From: Nitrospinaceae bacterium
GTDB taxonomy: Bacteria; Nitrospinota; Nitrospinia; Nitrospinales; VA-1
DNA length: 34,930 nt
NCBI GenBank assembly: GCA_029261435.1
Contig: JAJDBI010000112.1
Coordinates: 1-34,930 of the forward strand
Direction: 5' to 3'
Positions within the stretch are counted from its first letter, which is position 1; each line of letters begins with the position of its first letter. The notes under the pieces are model-generated. The model did not search any database. It had not been told where the DNA came from and saw only the letters and a list, made by a program, of their open reading frames with translations. Shown here one piece after another: positions 7,430 to 14,944 of this stretch. A program made the position numbers and the translations under genes.

Positions 7430-8464
7430 TCAACTGATGCAGACTTTTTTCATATTTTGGAAGTCATCGAGAACCGCTCCGGCTCCCTTGACAATGCTGA
7501 GGAGGGGGTCTTCGGGGATAAAGACTTTCAAGGTGGTTTTTTCTTCGATCATCTTGTCCAGTCCTCGGATGAGGGCGCCTCCTCCGGTAAGGTATATGCC
7601 ATTTGAGTGAATATCGGAAGAAAGTTCCGGCGGAATTTTTTCCAGAGCCCGCATGATGACCGTGACAATATTGGTCAGCGGCTCTTTAAGTGCTTCGCGG
7701 ATTTCATCATCGCCTATGGTGATGGACATTGGGACGCCGGTTTTAACATTCAACCCTCTAACTTCGGTCGTCATGGATCCCGGCTGTGGAAACGCGCTAC
7801 CGATTTCCTTTTTGACGCGTTCGCCTTCAAACACGCCGATATTAAGATGATGCTGGAGCCGCATGTAGCGGACGATGGATTCGTCGATTTCGTCTCCGGC
7901 TACACGCACGGATTCGCCATAGGCGATGGCGGACAAGGAAATGACGGCGACATCGGAGGTGCCACCGCCAATATCGATAACCATGTTTCCTTCTGGCCGG
8001 TGTACGGGAATGCCAACGCCAATCGCGGCAGCCATGGGTTCTTCTACAAGATGGACCTCTCGAATTCCAGCCATCATGGAAGCGTCTATCACAGCTTTTT
8101 TTTCCACCTGTGTAATGCAGGTAGGCACGCCAACAACCATACGTGGTTTAAAGAACCGATGTTGACTCAGGACTTTTTTAATGAAGTATTGAATCATCCT
8201 GTTGGTGATATCAAAGTCGGCAATGACCCCGTCTTTCATGGGTCGGACGGTATTGACTCGAGAGTGTGTACGCCCATACATTTTTTTTGCTTCGATTCCA
8301 ACGGCTTCGATGGTGTTGTCATCCACATTCACTGCGACAACGGAAGGCTCGTTCAGAACGATCCCTTTTTCGGTGATGTAAACGAGGGTGTTTGCCGTGC
8401 CCAGATCCATAGCGATATCGGTGGAGAACAAGCTGAAAATATTGTTGAACAGTTTTCTTATCAT
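7430..8464 (-). CDS. mreB: Rod shape-determining protein MreB
   Basis: The 344-residue length and sequence are typical of MreB, the bacterial actin that assembles membrane-bound filaments and guides lateral wall synthesis. Visible landmarks are an amphipathic N-terminus (MIRKLFNNIFSLF), phosphate-1 loop DLGTANTLVY, GVP....Q..A, HLVEEPMAAAIG, phosphate-2 IDIGGGTSDVAV, and the adenosine motif LTGGGALIRGLD. Its ATG overlaps the stop of the upstream GAF/GGDEF gene as ATGA, implying translational coupling. mreC and mreD do not follow, so it is either a separated mreB or a paralogue. The identity itself is secure. Confidence 0.96.
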   Translation of the reverse strand: MIRKLFNNIFSLFSTDIAMDLGTANTLVYITEKGIVLNEPSVVAVNVDDNTIEAVGIEAKKMYGRTHSRVNTVRPMKDGVIADFDITNRMIQYFIKKVLSQHRFFKPRMVVGVPTCITQVEKKAVIDASMMAGIREVHLVEEPMAAAIGVGIPVHRPEGNMVIDIGGGTSDVAVISLSAIAYGESVRVAGDEIDESIVRYMRLQHHLNIGVFEGERVKKEIGSAFPQPGSMTTEVRGLNVKTGVPMSITIGDDEIREALKEPLTNIVTVIMRALEKIPPELSSDIHSNGIYLTGGGALIRGLDKMIEEKTTLKVFIPEDPLLSIVKGAGAVLDDFQNMKKVCIS

Positions 8465-9879
8465 GCCATTGCTTTCTTTTTCTGGGCCAGTCGGTTGCGT
8501 GAAAGATTAATGAGGTTGAATAGTTCTTTTCCTTCCTCAGGATAAACAGAAAGTCCCCATTGAAATTGTGCCTGTATGGAAACGCCATTTACATAAAGAG
8601 GGTTATATTCCAACAGGTGCTTCAGTTTTGATTTCAAGAGCCCCACGTCTTTTTGGTCGCGACCCATGAGTAAGATCAGAAAACAGGTTTCCGACAGGCG
8701 GAAAACAAATTTGGGAGACGGGACTACTTTCGAGAATAAGGCCATCATTTGCTTCAGGTAGGCATCGCCATTTTCTACTCCGTGGTTTTGATAGAGCTCC
8801 GCAAGATTGGTGATATGAAAAGTAAGGAAAAACACCGATTCTTCGGGCTTAAATACTTCTTCAGATAATGAATGATGATACTCCGTCAAAAACCGGTGAT
8901 TAGGAACTCCCGTGATGGGGTCCAGGTTTTTGTCATAAATCCATCGATCTTTGGTGTCAGCGCAGAACAAGGCAGAGGCAGCAGCTGATACGATCAAGGA
9001 TAACTTATCCAGATCGGCGTGGCTCACTCCATCGGGTTCAGCGGAACCGACCAGAAGGACTCCATAAAGTGTTTCGCCATGCTGAATGGGCAAGGCGGCC
9101 GCGCATTGCAGGTCTTCAGATTTTTCATCCTCAGAAAAGATGACAGCCTTTCTGCCTTCATGAATTTGCAGAAGAAGTGGCGACTTGTTTTTTGCGCAAG
9201 AACCTACCAATCCCTTGCCTGGGAATACCTGGGTTTCTGAAAGGTCATGCGCAAATCCTCTATGGCCGATGATTCGTCCTTCAGACTGGTTTTCTTCAAA
9301 CCAGGTCACAGCGATAGCAGGGCAGGGAATTAAGGATGTGGGAATCTGTGTCAACCTGTCAGCAACAGATGATCTATCCGGTGATTCGGCAAGAAACCGG
9401 CAGTATGAATTGATCTCCTGCAAAACAGGTTGTGCTGCTGATGAAGTGTCGGGCATTCTTGATTCCAGACTCCAGGCGACCTGTTGAGCGAATTCAGACA
9501 ATATTTTCTGTAGTTTGATGGAGAATTGGTATCGCTCCTTGGTGTCAATGGCGAGGACTGCTACCTGATCCGCATAAATTACTGGAAGAGCAATAAAACT
9601 TTTAAGGTCTTCATTTTTTTTGTAGATGCCGAGTATGCGAGTGTTCTGGTTAAAGTTTTCTATCAATTGTGGTTTGCGTGTTTGTGCCGCGATACCAATA
9701 GGTCCCTTTCCAATGACAATTTTTGCTCCCCTGTCTAAATTGCGACTGAGGGTGAAATGTTCACCCAGAACGAGTTTTTTTTCGTCCGGTTCCATTGTGA
9801 ACAGAGCGCAAGTATAGGCATCGGCAACGTTTCCGATCAGTTCGATGAGATGTCCCAAAATTATGTTGGATGGCGTCAT
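8461..9879 (-). CDS. GAF-GAF-degenerate GGDEF sensor protein
   Basis: This 472-residue soluble protein appears to have two GAF-type sensor modules (about 1-150 and 165-310) followed by a GGDEF fold (about 320-470). The GGDEF entry motif is kept (DPITGVPNHRFL). However, the first metal Asp region reads FHITNL, and the active-site GGDEF reads SETCF (RLSETCFLILL), so cyclic-di-GMP synthesis is not expected. It may be a ligand-binding or interaction module instead. It overlaps mreB by 4 bases and follows the PilZ gene by 16 bases, so all three are probably co-expressed. It could couple a GAF-sensed signal to MreB (inference). Confidence 0.8.
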   Translation of the reverse strand: MTPSNIILGHLIELIGNVADAYTCALFTMEPDEKKLVLGEHFTLSRNLDRGAKIVIGKGPIGIAAQTRKPQLIENFNQNTRILGIYKKNEDLKSFIALPVIYADQVAVLAIDTKERYQFSIKLQKILSEFAQQVAWSLESRMPDTSSAAQPVLQEINSYCRFLAESPDRSSVADRLTQIPTSLIPCPAIAVTWFEENQSEGRIIGHRGFAHDLSETQVFPGKGLVGSCAKNKSPLLLQIHEGRKAVIFSEDEKSEDLQCAAALPIQHGETLYGVLLVGSAEPDGVSHADLDKLSLIVSAAASALFCADTKDRWIYDKNLDPITGVPNHRFLTEYHHSLSEEVFKPEESVFFLTFHITNLAELYQNHGVENGDAYLKQMMALFSKVVPSPKFVFRLSETCFLILLMGRDQKDVGLLKSKLKHLLEYNPLYVNGVSIQAQFQWGLSVYPEEGKELFNLINLSRNRLAQKKKAMA

Positions 9880-9895
9880 AGTTCTTGTCTGGAGT

Positions 9896-10342
9896 TTACA
9901 GGCCTCTTTTTCTGAGCATGTCTTGATAGTTTTTCACGGCTTCTTTGCTGACTGCTACGGCTGCGACTTCATATTCAGGGATGGTGCCAGGTTTTATTTC
10001 TTTGACTCGTACGGCTTGGCAGTCGATGATTTTTTTCTCTCCGGTCGAGGGCACTCTGAAAGAAACTCGTAAAATATCTCCATCAATAACGGTTCCTTTG
10101 ACAGAAAAAACCAAACCGTTGATCGACATTTCACGGATGAAAATTTTGTGAAGCTTATAAAAGAATTCTTTTTCTCGTTCTATTTCCAGGTTCCCGGAAA
10201 TTTTGACCTTGGCTCTTTGGCCTTTCCTTTTCCCCAGATCATCGTCATATTTTGATCGGATCAACTCATCCAGGTTTTTCCGAATAATAAGAAGATCTTC
10301 AGTCGGTAGGCTCTCAAGAGAAGCCATGATTTTTTCTATCAT
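9896..10342 (-). CDS. PilZ domain protein
   Basis: The 148-residue protein has an N-terminal helical segment (about 1-35), then a PilZ-type barrel. The c-di-GMP contact motif R-x3-R is present as RKGQR (about 39-43). The second motif, normally D/N-x-S-x-x-G, reads EMSING with Glu at the first position. PilZ domains bind cyclic-di-GMP and pass the signal to partners; the altered Asp/Asn leaves binding uncertain. It is the first gene of the minus-strand run to mreB. The Shine-Dalgarno is weak, and a second in-frame ATG lies five codons downstream. Confidence 0.75.
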   Translation of the reverse strand: MIEKIMASLESLPTEDLLIIRKNLDELIRSKYDDDLGKRKGQRAKVKISGNLEIEREKEFFYKLHKIFIREMSINGLVFSVKGTVIDGDILRVSFRVPSTGEKKIIDCQAVRVKEIKPGTIPEYEVAAVAVSKEAVKNYQDMLRKRGL

Positions 10343-10512
10343 GGTGAAGCAGTCGGGGGTGATTCAGGTGAACCAGAAACGTTTGAAAAGGGCCCGAAAA
10401 TTCTATTTTCGGACTTTGAAAATCATCTTATAGTGAGGGGGGATAGCTGTCAATCATTTTAAAATCAATCTGTTCAATATTTTAAGGCAAATTTGTCGGT
10501 CACGAAAATCTC
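10343..10512. other. Gap between PilZ gene and tRNA promoter, nothing clear
   Basis: This is the first half of the 341-base gene-free stretch before the tRNAs. It would carry the upstream signals of the minus-strand PilZ cluster; I see no convincing -35/-10 pair or hairpin in it. The second half holds the tRNA promoter and leader. Confidence 0.4.
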
Positions 10513-10541
10513 TTGACAGAGATGGTGCTCGTTTATATACT
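10513..10541 (+). promoter_or_regulatory. Near-consensus sigma70 promoter of the tRNA operon
   Basis: A perfect -35 TTGACA (10513-10518) is separated by exactly 17 bases from the -10 TATACT (10536-10541). Transcription would start near 10548 and run through both tRNAs. The leader of about 135 bases contains a small hairpin (GAGGG...CCCTC). Confidence 0.8.
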
Positions 10542-10621
10542 CCTCTCCTCTTGTTGAAGAATTGTCACCGTTCTTATTTTTGAAGTGAGGGAAGAAACCC
10601 TCTGCGGGAAATAAGCCATAT

Positions 10622-10656
10622 TTTTCTGGCTAGCGAAAATTATTTTGGTTCAACGA
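10622..10656 (+). repeat. Partial copy of the intergenic repeat in the tRNA leader
   Basis: This segment, including CTGGCTAGC, resembles 28061-28096 in the same orientation along about 35 bases, allowing one gap. Identity is only moderate, so relationship to the 66-base repeat is tentative. Confidence 0.35.
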
Positions 10657-10683
10657 GTCTATGGCTGCTGGACTCATGCCGAT

Positions 10684-10759
10684 GGGCGGGTAGCTCAGCT
10701 GGGAGAGCACCGGCCTTACAAGCCGGGGGTCACAGGTTCGAGCCCTGTTCCGCCTACCA
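10684..10759 (+). tRNA. tRNA-Val (anticodon TAC)
   Basis: A full cloverleaf folds by eye: acceptor GGGCGGG with TCCGCCT, D arm GCTC...GAGC, anticodon stem CCGGC/GCCGG with loop CTTACAA (TAC), and T arm ACAGG-TTCGAGC-CCTGT. The 3' CCA is encoded. It is the first gene of a two-tRNA operon. Confidence 0.96.
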
Positions 10760-10776
10760 TTTAGCAAAACGACCGC

Positions 10777-10853
<77 letters not shown>

Positions 10854-10860
10854 TTTTTTT

Positions 10861-10900
10861 CAGGACCAGATCTCATTGAGCTGGTCCTGTTGTCGTTTTT
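10861..10900 (+). terminator. Terminator of the tRNA operon
   Basis: A perfect 9-bp stem, CAGGACCAG with CTGGTCCTG, is followed by TTGTCGTTTTT. It lies 8 bases after the tRNA-Asp CCA and also separates the operon from the convergent SprA-like gene. Confidence 0.75.
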
Positions 10901-10902
10901 GA

Positions 10903-11670
10903 TCAGGAAATGACATTCAGAAGGTTGCCGGTGGTGATGCTGGAGGGATTAAACCGGTTCTCCACTCGTTTGGCAAAAGGATTGTCCTGACTGGTGTCGT
11001 TGCTGCTTTCCAAATTGGATTCGGATTCCTTGTTTCCTTCCACTGATGATGAAGATTTTTCGGTGGCTTCCTCTTTTTCTTCAGCTTTTTCTGCTTTTAC
11101 CTGCTGTCTCGCCTGAGCTTCCAATTGCGCCGCCTGTGCGGCTACTTGCCGGTCTTGAGCGGAAGGGTCGCTGGGGGCCAGAGCGGCTCGTTTAATTGTC
11201 TGTGCCTTGCGGACCGTTGCTTCAGGGTCGCCGGGAACAGGCGACGAGTCGATGGAAACTTCTCCTCCAACGGCATATTGCTGTCCATCAGGACCGGTTT
11301 GAAACTCGTACGTCGGGGCACCGTTGGCATAGGGCCCGGCGGCGGCAAGGTGGGCTTGTTCATGAGCCCTCACTTCTGCGTCCCGCGCTCGGAGTTCTTT
11401 CAATAACTGACGTTCTTCGTCCGACAACTCTAATTCAGATTTGGGACCGGTTTGTTGGGAAGTGCCTTCTTCTTCATCAGCCAATTCTTCGGCCTCGAGC
11501 AGGGCGCTGTGAGACAAGGATGCGCTGGAGAGACTGACTCGATCTCCCTCGATATCTTTTTTTAGCGCGTCTTCAAGTCGCTGCTCCTCTTCGCAATCGT
11601 CGCACTCGCCGGTATTTCCTGCAAATCGCAGTTGTGGACGCGCTTGAATTATTTGAACTTCCATGGTCAT
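10903..11670 (-). CDS. SprA-related putative metalloprotease
   Basis: The track's TTG start is replaced by an ATG (11670); an ATG two codons later is equally possible. The roughly 255-residue protein has a variable acidic N-terminus with a CDDCEEE motif. A conserved core follows (about 80-190): LKELRARDAEVRAHEQAHLAAAG, YEFQTGPDGQQYAVGGEV, then D..PVPGDPEATV.KAQ.I.RAALAP. This is the SprA-related/putative metalloprotease family; HEQAH is an HExxH zinc-protease motif. The C-terminal region is a Glu/Ala-rich helix and Ser-rich tail. No signal peptide is seen. Substrate and biological role are unknown. Confidence 0.85.
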   Translation of the reverse strand: MTMEVQIIQARPQLRFAGNTGECDDCEEEQRLEDALKKDIEGDRVSLSSASLSHSALLEAEELADEEEGTSQQTGPKSELELSDEERQLLKELRARDAEVRAHEQAHLAAAGPYANGAPTYEFQTGPDGQQYAVGGEVSIDSSPVPGDPEATVRKAQTIKRAALAPSDPSAQDRQVAAQAAQLEAQARQQVKAEKAEEKEEATEKSSSSVEGNKESESNLESSNDTSQDNPFAKRVENRFNPSSITTGNLLNVIS

Positions 11671-11778
11671 TACCAATTATAGAAACAGTTGTCCGTAGTG
11701 GTGATATCGGTAAAAAAACTTAAAACTTTAGCTCGACTATGAAAAAATTGGCTGTTTTCTGAAAGTTAGAGTCTAGAG

Positions 11779-11807
11779 TTGACATGCGTTATGCTTAATG
11801 GTATATA
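11779..11807 (+). promoter_or_regulatory. Predicted sigma70 promoter of modABC
   Basis: TTGACA (11779-11784) is spaced exactly 17 bases from TATATA (11802-11807). The start of transcription would be near 11814, giving a leader of about 28 bases to the preferred modA ATG at 11842. Confidence 0.7.
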
Positions 11808-11845
11808 GCGATGTATGCGTTATGTATTTGTAGATATAGCGATGG
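11784..11845 (+). repeat. 31-bp tandem repeat over the mod promoter, ModE-like half-sites
   Basis: Two 31-base units (11784-11814 and 11815-11845) share ATGCGTTATG at the left and ATATAGCGATG at the right around a divergent 9-base middle. Each unit is an imperfect palindrome of CGTTAT and ATAGCG type, reminiscent of the TATA.CG half-sites of the molybdate repressor ModE. The first unit covers the -10, the second the leader and start codon. Confidence 0.6.
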
Positions 11846-12600
11846 CTCTAAAGAAAGGCCTGGGTGTGTGGGTAATCGCCTGGATTCTGGCTCTGCCGCA
11901 GGTGGGTTGGTCAGGGGAGGTGCATGTCGCAGTCGCATCCAATTTTTTGAGTCCGCTCAAAGAAATTGCCGCACGCTATGAGCAGGATACGGGAAACAGG
12001 CTGATCCTGATTTCCGGGTCGACGGGCAAGCTATACGCTCAGGCTCGCCATGGTGCTCCCTTTGATGTTTTGTTGGCAGCGGACTCGAAAAGACCGGCTC
12101 TGTTAGAGCGGGAGGGGGTGGGCATAATTGGTACCCGGTTCACCTATGCTGTAGGAGCTCTTGTTTTATGGGGCTTGGAATCGGGAAGGGTGCAGGAATC
12201 TTTAGCTCGAATGAGCAAAGGCAAATTGGCAATAGCCAATCCTAAAACTGCCCCTTATGGCAGGGCGGCACAACAGACTTTAAAAAATTTGGGTTTATGG
12301 AAAAAACTGCAACTGTTTCTGGTGCAGGGGGAAAACATTGCTCAGACCTTGCAATTTGTAGCGACCGGAAATGCAACGCTCGGTTTTGTGGCCAAGTCTC
12401 AGATGAAAGACCCACGTTTCAAATTTAAAGGAAGTCGTTGGGAGGTTCCGGTTGATATGCATGAACCAATTTTACAGCAGGCCATTTTGCTAAAGCCGGG
12501 ACTGGCTAATTCTTCTGCAAAACAGTTTCTAAAATATTTGGATGGCACGGTTGCAAAAAAAATAATGCGGTCTTATGGTTTTCGCTTTTTGGAGGAATGA
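11842..12600 (+). CDS. modA: Molybdate ABC transporter, periplasmic binding protein ModA
   Basis: I choose the ATG at 11842, which gives a normal signal peptide (MALKKGLGVWVIAWILALPQVGWS); the track's start nine codons upstream would add a non-typical lead. The mature protein starts VHVAVASNFLSPL, followed by ISGSTGKLYAQ..HGAPFDVLLAAD and NPKTAPYGRAAQ, all typical of ModA, the periplasmic molybdate/tungstate receptor. It feeds oxyanion to ModBC. It is the first gene of modABC with modB 4 bases after its stop. No Shine-Dalgarno is obvious. The 31-bp repeat over its start suggests regulation by a molybdate-responsive repressor (inference). Confidence 0.92.
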   Translation: MALKKGLGVWVIAWILALPQVGWSGEVHVAVASNFLSPLKEIAARYEQDTGNRLILISGSTGKLYAQARHGAPFDVLLAADSKRPALLEREGVGIIGTRFTYAVGALVLWGLESGRVQESLARMSKGKLAIANPKTAPYGRAAQQTLKNLGLWKKLQLFLVQGENIAQTLQFVATGNATLGFVAKSQMKDPRFKFKGSRWEVPVDMHEPILQQAILLKPGLANSSAKQFLKYLDGTVAKKIMRSYGFRFLEE

Positions 12601-12604
12601 AGAA

Positions 12605-13288
12605 ATGGATTTTCCTTTGATGGATATAGAACCCATTTGGCTCTCTCTGCAATTAGCAGGAGTGACAGTGGTGATTCTTTTAGCTCTGGGCACTCCTATA
12701 GCCTGGTGGTTGGCGCAGACTCAATCCCGATCCCGGGTGGTGGTGGAAGCTTTGGTTGCCCTGCCGTTAGTTTTGCCGCCTACAGTATTAGGATTTTATC
12801 TGTTGATCCTGTTAGGCCCGCATGGCTGGGTGGGTGGTCCGGTTCAGGCTTTAACGGGTTCTGCGCTCTCATTTTCCTTTGCGGGCTTGGTGCTTGCTTC
12901 GACTTTATACTCGCTGCCGTTTGTGGTGCAACCCCTTCACAGTGCTTTTGAATCTATCGGGAAAAATCCTATGGAGACCGCACAGTCTTTGGGAGCATCT
13001 CGATTAGATGCTTTTTTCTCCGTCATCACTCCGCTGGCACGCCGAGGTTATTTAACTGCAATGGTGTTAGGATTCGCCCACACCCTTGGTGAGTTTGGCG
13101 TGGTATTGATGGTGGGTGGCAATATTCCAGGGAAGACAAAAGTGATTTCCATAGAAATTTATGACCGGGTTGAAGTTCTTGAATACGCTCAGGCGCATAT
13201 TCTTTCTGCGGGTCTTTTAATATTTTCTTTTCTGGTTTTGGTGATGGTTTACTCCGTTAACCGGAGACTGCCGATGCAGGTGACTTGA
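12605..13288 (+). CDS. modB: Molybdate ABC transporter permease ModB
   Basis: The ATG at 12605 is preferred because a GGAGG (12591-12595) lies 9 bases upstream; the track's earlier GTG falls inside modA. The product is 227 residues with about five membrane helices. The ABC-permease EAA loop is visible (ETAQSLGASRLDAFFSVITPLARRG), as are the TPIAWWLAQTQ and LPLVLPPTVLGFYLL segments typical of ModB. It forms the inner-membrane channel with ModC on the cytosolic side. Its stop overlaps the modC start (TGATG), so translation is probably coupled. Confidence 0.95.
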   Translation: MDFPLMDIEPIWLSLQLAGVTVVILLALGTPIAWWLAQTQSRSRVVVEALVALPLVLPPTVLGFYLLILLGPHGWVGGPVQALTGSALSFSFAGLVLASTLYSLPFVVQPLHSAFESIGKNPMETAQSLGASRLDAFFSVITPLARRGYLTAMVLGFAHTLGEFGVVLMVGGNIPGKTKVISIEIYDRVEVLEYAQAHILSAGLLIFSFLVLVMVYSVNRRLPMQVT

Positions 13289-14382
13289 TGGACTTATTAG
13301 AAGCAAAGTTTAAAATGAACTATCCAGAATTCAATCTGGATGTGGAGCTGAACCTTCCTGCCAAAGGCGTTACTGTGGTGTTCGGTCCTTCGGGTTCGGG
13401 AAAGACCACTTTGTTGCGGTGCCTGTCGGGTCTGGAAAAAGCTCCTTCAGGGTATCTGAAAATAGCCGGTCAGGTCTGGCAGGACGATGGAATTTTTATT
13501 CCTATACAAGAGCGAAAGATTGGTTTGGTGTTTCAGGAGTCGAGGCTGTTCCCGCATTTGAGTATTCAGGATAATCTGCTTTACGGTTATCAACGAACCC
13601 AGCCTGCGGAGAGAAATCTCCAGTTGGATGAAGTGGTGCAGGTGTTGAACCTTGAAGCTTTGTTAAAACGCCGTCCTGAAAAATTATCGGGAGGGGAACG
13701 GCAACGGGTGGCGATTGGTCGTGCTTTGCTCACCAGCCCTAAATTATTGCTCATGGATGAACCGTTGGCCTCGCTGGATATGAAACTCAAGGCTGAGATC
13801 ATTCCTTTCATTAAAAGAATAGAAAATGAGTTCAAAACGCCAATCGTATATGTCACGCATTCGATGAATGAGGTGCTTCAGCTTGTTGATACGATCGTGA
13901 TTTTAAAGTCCGGGAAAGTGGAGAACATAGGGTCCGTGGAAGAAGTGTTCTCGGATGTCGGATTACGGGAAGCCGTGGGTGATGAACAGTTGGGAGCAGT
14001 GCTTGAAACATCGGTCTCGGAACATGATGAAGAATATGGACTTACCAGATTGGATTTTATGGGGCAGGTTTTGAATGTTCCCAGACAAAATATTCCTGTG
14101 GGTCAAAGCTTGAGGGTGCATATCCATTCTAAAGACGTAAGTCTATCAACCGCGCCACCAGCAGGAGCTACCAGCGTGTTGAATATTTTAAGAGCAAAAG
14201 TCGACAAGGTGGGTGTTCTTGATCCGAAAGGATATTCCGTCGACATTGAGTTGGATGCCGGGCGTCCGATTCTGGCAACGATCACGAGAAAATCTCTGGC
14301 TAATTTAAACCTGCAACCGGGCCAACCAATTTATGCCCACATCAAAGCTATCAAGATGGTTCATGATCTGGAGGATCTGTAA
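13288..14382 (+). CDS. modC: Molybdate ABC transporter ATPase ModC
   Basis: Start at the ATG at 13288, overlapping the modB stop by one base; the track's TTG is one codon earlier. The 364-residue protein has Walker A GPSGSGKTT, Q-loop VFQESRLFPHL, signature LSGGERQRVAIGRAL, Walker B LLLMDEPLASLD and switch His (YVTHS). After a linker, residues about 295-360 form a Mop/TOBE domain (RAKVDKVG...PGQPIYAHIKAIK) that binds molybdate in this family. It powers molybdate import. Its 3' end is convergent with the DUF1499 gene, 8 bases away. Confidence 0.95.
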   Translation: MDLLEAKFKMNYPEFNLDVELNLPAKGVTVVFGPSGSGKTTLLRCLSGLEKAPSGYLKIAGQVWQDDGIFIPIQERKIGLVFQESRLFPHLSIQDNLLYGYQRTQPAERNLQLDEVVQVLNLEALLKRRPEKLSGGERQRVAIGRALLTSPKLLLMDEPLASLDMKLKAEIIPFIKRIENEFKTPIVYVTHSMNEVLQLVDTIVILKSGKVENIGSVEEVFSDVGLREAVGDEQLGAVLETSVSEHDEEYGLTRLDFMGQVLNVPRQNIPVGQSLRVHIHSKDVSLSTAPPAGATSVLNILRAKVDKVGVLDPKGYSVDIELDAGRPILATITRKSLANLNLQPGQPIYAHIKAIKMVHDLEDL

Positions 14383-14390
14383 GTCCGCTC

Positions 14391-14858
14391 TTAGTTGCCT
14401 CTGCTTTCTGCCTTAAACCGGGAGCGTATTTCTTCCAGTCGGCTGCGGTTTTTTCCAAAGTCCCAATAACCCGAACGAGAACTTGAGTGAATATGGATGG
14501 TTTTTTCTTTTTCATCCAAAAAAAACTGTATGTCATCGATAAAGCCAAAAAGGGAAGATGAAATCTCAGCATGAATAAAATTTTCCTCCTCCACTACAAT
14601 CCTGGTTTCTGGGGTTGAATGGAGGATGGCAAGAATCGTTTTTTTTGCTTCTCTTTTTGTGGCGGTATAAGTGAAGGGTTTTATGTGATGTGCAGAGTCT
14701 TGAGCTTGACTGGAGACACAATTGGGGGAGTCAGGACAAGTCTTTAGTTTAAGAGAGGAAGAACTTCCATAAACTTGGCTCGCCTGAAGAAGTAAGAACG
14801 TTAGCGGCAACGTCCATAAGCAGACAGCAGAAAATATACTTCGGATGGGTTGGTTCAT
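14391..14858 (-). CDS. DUF1499 family secreted protein
   Basis: The 155-residue protein starts with a Sec signal-type hydrophobic stretch (about 12-30). The DUF1499 core follows: CPDSPNCVSSQA, later HAEI.SSLFGFIDDIQFF and a C-terminal SRSGYWDFGKNR.R.E.IR, all family hallmarks. The two N-terminal cysteines are conserved in the family. Function is unknown; these proteins are usually periplasmic or membrane-attached. It lies co-directionally downstream of the di-haem lipoprotein gene, with a hairpin between them. Confidence 0.9.
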   Translation of the reverse strand: MNQPIRSIFSAVCLWTLPLTFLLLQASQVYGSSSSLKLKTCPDSPNCVSSQAQDSAHHIKPFTYTATKREAKKTILAILHSTPETRIVVEEENFIHAEISSSLFGFIDDIQFFLDEKEKTIHIHSSSRSGYWDFGKNRSRLEEIRSRFKAESRGN

Positions 14859-14888
14859 GGTTAATACAGTTCTTAAAGATTCATGCAG

Positions 14889-14933
14889 GCAGTTCCTTTG
14901 TTTGCTGGTGACGTGAGCTACAAAGAAACTGCC
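14889..14933 (-). other. Intergenic hairpin between di-haem lipoprotein and DUF1499 genes
   Basis: GGCAGTTCCTTTG and CAAAGAAACTGCC pair over 13 positions with a single mismatch, around a 19-base loop. No T tract follows on either strand, so it is not an ordinary terminator. It may protect or process the transcript between two co-directional genes. Confidence 0.5.
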
Positions 14934-14944
14934 ATGCGATAGGG

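Noticed and set aside
7607-8545. 312-aa plus-strand ORF opposite mreB
   Set aside because: Shadow frame of the secure mreB gene; no recognisable domain, high His/Asp content from antisense codons.
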